Shown here one piece after another: positions 59,058 to 64,000 of a stretch of 64,000 nt of DNA. Below the pieces are notes generated by a model, which was not told the origin of the DNA, did not search any database, and saw only the letters and a program-made list of their open reading frames with translations. Position 1 is the stretch's first letter. Each line of letters starts with the position of its first letter. This stretch comes from Hemerocallis citrina. Its lineage: Eukaryota > Streptophyta > Magnoliopsida > Asparagales > Asphodelaceae. A program made the translations under genes and the position numbers. The stretch is taken from NCBI GenBank assembly GCA_017893485.1, contig CM030367.1:143395767-143459766 (forward strand), written 5' to 3'.

Positions 59058-60062
59058 ATGAATGCTGTCCAAGGCGATCCCTCTCCCGAGCTACAACCCG
59101 CGCCAGTCTCATTCTCAGGGGAGGACCTCGAAGGCGTCCGCCTCCCCCACTGCGACGCCCTCGTCATTAGCCTCCGTATGGCTAAGTGTGAAGTTCGCCG
59201 AATCCTTGTCGACAATGGCAGCTCGGTGAACATTCTTTTCCTCGAAGCCTTCGAGAAACTGAAGTTACCTAGAGGCAAGCTCCAACCGGCCGGATACACC
59301 TTACATGGGTTCTACGGCGTCCCTGTCGTGCTAGAAGGGATTGTCACCCCCGATGTTACCGCGGGATCGGCTCCCGCTAAGAGGACCGAGCCTATGACGG
59401 CTTACAACGCCATACTCGGCCGATCCAGGTTATGCACCCTCCAAACGGTGCCTTCGGCCTACCATCCGGAGCTCGAATTTTCTACCCCACAAGGGGTCGG
59501 CGTCGTCCGAGGCAGCCAAGAAGCAGCGCGATCGTGCGCCCTCGTCATTAGCCTCTGCATGGCTAAGTGTGAAGTTCGCCGAATCCTTGTCGACAACGGC
59601 AGCTCGGTGAACATTCTTTTTCTCGAAGCCTTCGAGAAACTGAAGTTACCTAGAGGCAAGCTCCAACCGGCCGGATACACCTTACATGGGTCCTACGGCG
59701 TCCCTGTCATACTAGAAGGGATTGTCACCCCCGATGTTACCGCGGGATCGGCTCCCGCCAAGAGGACCGAGCCTATGGACTTCATGGTGACCAACGTCAA
59801 GACGGCTTACAATGCCATACTTGGCCGATCCAGGTTATGCTCCCTCCAAACGGTGCCTTCGGCCTACCATCTGGAGCTCGAATTTTCCACCCCACAAGGG
59901 GTCGGCGTCGTCCGAGGCAGCCACGAAGCAGCGCGATCGTGTTACATGACCACCGTCGGAGGAGGAATGTTCCCCCTCAACGCCGTCATGTTCAAACCTA
60001 AGAAGGACGGCCCTACCCCCGGACCTACCGTCGAGCCAGAGAGGTTCCCCCTTGACGCCTAG
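59058..60062 (+). CDS. Duplicated aspartic protease of right Tat element, 334 aa
   Basis: The frame is open from 58998; the first ATG is at 59058. Two copies of the protease follow in one frame. Unit 1 is 59157-59537, unit 2 59538-59942. Each has CEVRRILVDNGSSVNILF with the catalytic D-N-G-S-S, then LPRGKLQPAGYTLHG and a closing AILGRSRL motif. Unit 1 lacks eight residues (DFMVTNVK) present in unit 2 before TAYNAILGR. The unit period is 381 bp, a multiple of three. Retroviral-type proteases work as dimers of one such domain, so two linked domains could form a single-chain enzyme; equally the duplication may be neutral. After unit 2 come GGGMFPLNAVMFKPKKDGPT and a stop, with no reverse transcriptase. 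Confidence 0.8.
   Translation: MNAVQGDPSPELQPAPVSFSGEDLEGVRLPHCDALVISLRMAKCEVRRILVDNGSSVNILFLEAFEKLKLPRGKLQPAGYTLHGFYGVPVVLEGIVTPDVTAGSAPAKRTEPMTAYNAILGRSRLCTLQTVPSAYHPELEFSTPQGVGVVRGSQEAARSCALVISLCMAKCEVRRILVDNGSSVNILFLEAFEKLKLPRGKLQPAGYTLHGSYGVPVILEGIVTPDVTAGSAPAKRTEPMDFMVTNVKTAYNAILGRSRLCSLQTVPSAYHLELEFSTPQGVGVVRGSHEAARSCYMTTVGGGMFPLNAVMFKPKKDGPTPGPTVEPERFPLDA
59157..59942 (+). repeat. Direct tandem duplication of the protease coding region
   Basis: Unit 1 (381 bp) and unit 2 (405 bp) are nearly identical. Differences are a 24-bp deletion in unit 1 near 59395 and scattered substitutions such as TCCGTATGG against TCTGCATGG. High identity means the duplication is young. Confidence 0.9.
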
Positions 60063-60598
60063 CACCCAGTGAACTCCTGCAAAGAGCAAGCATAGACTTT
60101 AACTTAGCTAGAAGTAAACCTTTTGTAAAGCTTTCCTTTGTATAGGACCGTTTTAGCGGCCCCCCCTATCTTATACTAAGGAAATCTCGCTGTATCATAC
60201 TCCAAACACCTCGGCAGACCCGACCTAACACCAGGTTAGGGGGTCGACCCCCAAGGCGTCACCTCACCCCACTCCGATTCCTCGCGAAACAATAAGGCTG
60301 AGCCACATCCCCTTCATCACTTTGTATACGGTCAACCGGGGCAAAGGCCGTTACAGAAATACTCCCCTCGTCTCGAGCGGCACGCCACGTCGGAACGACG
60401 GGGGCCCACCTCGGGAAGGGAAGCCACAACCTACGAAGTGAGCCAACTCGAAGCACATAAGCGGGGAGATCCGGAAACGACCGGCGTCAAAACCCTTGGC
60501 AAGTCCGAATTACTTTTTTATATATTCACGAAAAGGCGGGGGCCAGTCCGCGGGAGGCAAATACAATCGAAAGGAGGAAAGAAGAAAGAAAGACAAAA
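60063..60598 (+). other. Non-coding spacer between protease and antisense ORF
   Basis: Where reverse transcriptase and integrase should lie there are only about 540 bp without pol motifs. A perfect 14-bp palindrome GGGGGTCGACCCCC is at 60239-60252, directly after CCTAACACCAGGTTAGG (60223-60239), another inverted repeat. Confidence 0.6.
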
Positions 60599-62872
60599 CT
60601 ATACAACTCGATTTCCCTCCTCGGCGTCGATCGGGTTCACAGGAGGATCGACGGCCGGGTTGTCAACGAGCCCCTCTCCGGCAGGAATCTTCGGGGTCCC
60701 ATCAATCTCCATGTCGTACTCGAAGTTCGACAGATCGAGGGTCGGATAGAAATGCCTCACATGGCTGAGGGCCTTCGCATAGCACTCATCCTGGGCGGCT
60801 ATCACCATCCGCTGGCCCGCATCCGTCAGCTCTTTCCTCTCATTGGCGAACGCAGCTGTCAACTCCCCCTTCTCCTTGGCAAACTTCCTCTTCAAGGAGG
60901 CCACCCTCTTCCCCCACTCGGTGTCCTTGGCCTCGAGCTCCAGCTTCATCTGCTGCTCCCTCTGATGCGAACCCTCGAGCTCGATCCGCATCTCCTTCGT
61001 CTCTCGTCCGCTCTTGTCCACCCGAGCACGCTCTTGTAACAGGGACGCTTCGTAGAGATTCTTCACATTGGCTCCCTGCATACAAGACTGCAACCGAAAG
61101 ACGCAGATAAGAAGAAAACTCCTGAGGCAAGACTAAACAGAAAGGAGGAGGTCGACAAGCTTACCGACACGGTGGCCTGCGCCAGGCGCGTGAATGCCAC
61201 CTCCACGGGCTCGTTCTCCATCATCTGGCGATCACGAGGCGTTGCCAGCTTCTCCACCACCTCTACGGCCTGGGCTTCCTCGGTCAGACAGTCGCCCATC
61301 CGAACCGACCAGTCCGGCGCCCACCGCTGCCGCAACAACTCCACCACCGGGTCCTCCTCCTCGACCCCTACCAAGGGACCTTTCCCCTTATCAAGATCGG
61401 ATGCCCTCGCCGGGCCCTTACCCCTCAAAGGGGCACCCCCCTTGCCCGTCTCCGAACGAGTCCTCTTAACCCTCGGCTCGAGCGGTACCTCCGAGATAAC
61501 AAGGGGCGGCTCCCTCGGCCTCTTCGCCGCCTCCCCCTTCTTCTTCTCGGCATTTTCCTTCTTCATGGCGAGCCTCCTTGCTTTGATCGATGCCTCATCC
61601 ATATCTACAGAAAAAACCATTAAGAGCAATGAGCAAGAATGTACGAAAGGATCGAGGGAAAAGAAACAACTACATATGGAGAACGGCTGGGCTCAGTCCA
61701 ACGCTCGCCAGGCGAACCTCCGTCACCTTCGTCCAATCAATACTAGGGGACAAACGGAGACGCTCGACAAACCCCCACTCCTCGACCGTCAGATCCCCCT
61801 GCCCCGGTGCAGGATAACTCGGCTTGGAGTAGTTCCATCGAGTCGGAATGTCCCAGGGCTCTTCACTCCGGATCACCAGATATTTTTTCTTCCAATCCTT
61901 GATAGAGTCCGGGTGGCTATGAACAACCTTCCTCCTGCTCCGGGGGAGAGATATAGTAAACCCCCTCGGCCACCGAACTAATCATCAGCGTCGCTCGGAA
62001 CACGTTCAAGCGCAGGGGTACCCGTTGTTCCTCGCACATCAGTACAAAACTGATTATCTGCTTCCAAGAGTTCGGCTCATACTGCATCGGCGCCAAGGAG
62101 GCCCAGTTCAACACTTCCCGAACAAACGGATGGACCGGCAGCCTCAGTCCAGAAATAAACGCGTCCACGGGAAAGACACAATACTAAGCAGACAGGGGAT
62201 CGGTTGGGCGAAGAGTAGAGCTCGACAGCATCAATTCGTAACTAGGACCTATGTGGTACGCCAGCTGCAAAACCTCCAAGTCCCCGCCATCCAAGACGGT
62301 CAGAATCGCGTCCATCAACACTCTCGTCGACTCGGCGAAGAGGCCTGCACACCAAAGAGCTCCTGGTCGGACAGGTCGTCAGGATATTGATGGAAATGCT
62401 TCGGCTGCACGGGCGAACCTGTCCCCTGGCTCGAACCACCAGTCCCCAACCCTACCTTCCTCGGAGCCTTCTTCCTCTTCTCGGTTCGCTCCGGCGAGGG
62501 AGTGAATAAGGGCCCCCGACCAGTCAGCATGGAACTCGGACCTGCCCCCTGAACCGTGGATCTCCTTACAATGCCGCCCTCGCCTCTCTCTCCCTCGATA
62601 GCCAACTCCAAAACACGGACGTCGTCCGAACCATCAGTCGCTTCCTCCGACTCGCTGCTCTCCACCACGAAGGGACGACGAGAGCGCGACAGCCTCGCAC
62701 CATGTACCTCCTCCTCAACCACCGGTTCCTCCCACGAAACCGTGTCAGAAGACTCATCAACGTACACTGACTCCTCCTCGAGTACGGGCTCCTCCCAGGA
62801 CGTCGAGTCAGAGATAGGCTCCACTTCCCCCCTAGACGTCGACGCTAATGAGCCAGACTGAGCCCTGTCCAT
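60599..62872 (-). pseudogene. Antisense ORF (aORF) of right Tat element, Transposase_28-like, spliced, lightly disrupted
   Basis: On the minus strand, starting ATG 62872 (MDRAQSGSLASTSRGEVEP), the first 180 codons are acidic and serine-rich. The reading shifts frame near 62320 and passes one stop (about 62180-62190) into DAFISGLRLPVHPFVREVLN, NSWKQIISFVLMCEEQRVPL and EGVYYISPPEQEE. A second frame change lies near 61900, then SEEPWDIPTRWNYSKPSYPA and LSPAV. An intron follows whose acceptor (61605-61606) is clear but whose donor is not clean. Exon 2 (61604-61165) is basic. Intron 2 is 61164-61088 (77 bp, GTAAG donor, phase 0). Exon 3 (61087-60599) is coiled-coil-like, with QDECYAKALSHVRHFYPTLD. 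Core, exon order and intron 2 match the left aORF (41726-44048). Confidence 0.75.
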
Positions 62873-63021
62873 CTATGCCTAAACTAAGTAGACTTGCCAA
62901 CTCACCTGGGGTTACTTTGGAAGGGCGAGCCTGGTACAGCAAGATGCAAAGATGAGCGCTGAAGTGTTGAAAAATTTTTTTGAAAAAGAAAGGAGTGGAC
63001 AGATAGGGGAAAGGGGGGAAT

Positions 63022-63028
63022 ATTTATA
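63022..63028 (-). promoter_or_regulatory. TATA box of the antisense ORF, right Tat element
   Basis: CCTATAAATATTCC on the minus strand lies 150 bp upstream of the antisense start at 62872. The left copy has TATAAAT 142 bp upstream of its start, supporting an independent antisense promoter. Confidence 0.6.
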
Positions 63029-63039
63029 GGAGATAAAAG

Positions 63040-64000
63040 CGACTCCTCGATTTCCGCGAGTACTGTTCACCTATCTGACATGCAACTGCAGCCTAGGAAT
63101 TCGCGCCACATCCTCAAAACGTGCGATGCTGACATCATCCATTGACAGGCTGGCAGCCAGACAAGGAGGTCAGCACGGAAGAAGTATTCGGAGGAGGGAA
63201 CATTTTTATTTTCAAGATTTAAGGCGCCGTCCTCAGACAGACGCCCCGGGCTCCGAGACTGGGTCGGTTCCCCTTTCACCCGTGAGCAGCTCGGGGCTTA
63301 CAGCGTCATCGGCCGAAGACCCGAACTGTTCCCGGGTGAGACAGAAACCGCCTCAACCTGGAGCCCTATTGGGACGCAGAGTAGTCAGCCTACAATCGGA
63401 GAACGACTCATCTACCCGGGGCCCAAAGCTTCAAGACGCCCCCCTCGGCAAGCACCCCGGTCGAAAGCAGATCAACACCCAGAGGTCGAAAGAAGTGCAC
63501 CATTCCGAGCCAGTTGATGCAACTGCAAAAGTCCAGCCTACTCCAGCAACGGAACCTTCACAGTTGCAAACAACCGGCCCGGAACGCCCTTCATCTCTCT
63601 CGGAAGGATAGAACCTCCACAGTTGCAAACTGCTCACCCTTCGAAGTTCGGTCGTTGTCCCTCTCGCCCGGATCCCCCCAGGATCTGGCCGCCACATCAG
63701 GGCCATCAGATCCAAGAGAAGATCCGGGCGACAAAGAAACTACCTCTCCGACACAACCAGGGGTAAAAATTATCAAGAGACAGGCGTCCGCCGAAGCAGA
63801 CACCTTTAAGGGCCAAACAGACCACCCTTGCTTTGATCTGAACCACTACGAGAAAGAGGGGGGGGGGGGGGTACTTATAGCCTCCCCCAGGGGCCGGCCT
63901 TTATGACATGGGAAAAACCAAACGACGGAAGACCATGCGCCATACATTTGTTAGGCGGCGCCATTAACGCACCTAGGAAATAGGAACCTTGCACAGATCC
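63040..64000. other. Right Tat element 3' region, no gene seen
   Basis: Plus-strand frames (63126-63611, 63514-63906) and their minus-strand shadows are GC-rich without motifs and overlap heavily, so I do not call them. A poly-G run lies at about 63858-63871, shortly before TACTTATAGCC. The window ends before any 3' LTR can be recognised. Confidence 0.45.

Larger units (their letters stand above)
56564..64000 (+). mobile_element. Ty3/gypsy Tat-lineage element lacking pol, runs off the window
   Basis: 5' LTR 56564-57353, primer site at 57357, gag (57435-58997), a doubled protease (to 60062), then no reverse transcriptase, RNase H or integrase. An antisense ORF follows at 62872-60599, with its own upstream TATA box at 63022-63028. 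The left Tat element in this window has the same order but keeps integrase, so pol has been lost here. With gag and the cis signals present it could move using pol from a relative. The 3' LTR is not in the window. Confidence 0.85.

Noticed and set aside
61172..61981. 269-codon plus-strand frame
   Set aside because: It is a shadow of the minus-strand antisense ORF; the protein-like signal and intron boundaries are on the minus strand.

Overview
This is a window of nuclear DNA from a flowering plant, probably a eudicot. It is dominated by nested retrotransposons and holds one clearly intact host gene. The evidence for a plant is a six-exon PRP38 splicing-factor gene with a telo-box and GGCCCA-rich promoter, a Ty1/copia element with an initiator-Met tRNA primer site, a Ty3/gypsy chromovirus, Tat-lineage Ty3/gypsy elements with antisense ORFs, and long LTRs of Del/Tekay style. 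I cannot name the species. Nothing prokaryotic, organellar or viral is present.

Layout. 1-5289: AT-rich intergenic DNA with a hAT-like non-autonomous element (911-2060). 5290-13082: a Ty3/gypsy chromovirus (LTRs 5290-6455 and 11878-13082, duplication CTACC) that has lost most of pol and is split by a solo LTR (7132-10418, duplication AAAGA), which itself carries a hAT-like MITE (7318-7906, duplication CATACACT). 13083-16783: intergenic, with an inverted LTR fragment. 16784-21588: a complete Ty1/copia element on the minus strand with 193-bp LTRs differing at only two bases but with a heavily mutated gag-pol. 21594-23170: intergenic. 23171-28500: a decayed L1-type LINE (minus) split by a second solo LTR (24733-27557, duplication CTTAT). 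28500-32800: intergenic, a possible decayed gene, and a second MITE copy. 32803-38507: PRP38 (minus).

39650 to the window end is a three-level nest. A Tat-lineage element lies on the minus strand (3' LTR 39650-40149, minisatellite-rich 3' region, antisense ORF 41726-44048, integrase remnant 49042-49932) and is interrupted by a solo LTR (45695-48932, duplication CCAAA). At 49932 a large non-coding LTR element (LARD; 5' LTR 49933-53419, internal 53420-56405, 3' LTR from 56406) is inserted into its integrase. The LARD's 3' LTR is in turn split at 56563 by a second Tat element in the opposite orientation (5' LTR 56564-57353, gag, protease, no reverse transcriptase, then an antisense ORF at 60599-62872). 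The second Tat element runs off the window.

How it fits together. PRP38 is the only gene likely to serve the host; it acts in spliceosome activation. Everything else is selfish DNA in various stages of decay. The most interesting system is the antisense gene carried by both Tat elements. In both it has its own TATAAAT box about 145 bp upstream of the start, a conserved protein resembling the Pfam 'putative gypsy type transposon' family, and a phase-0 intron at the same place before a coiled-coil exon. The second Tat element also has an in-frame tandem duplication of its aspartic protease domain, which might give a single-chain two-domain protease.
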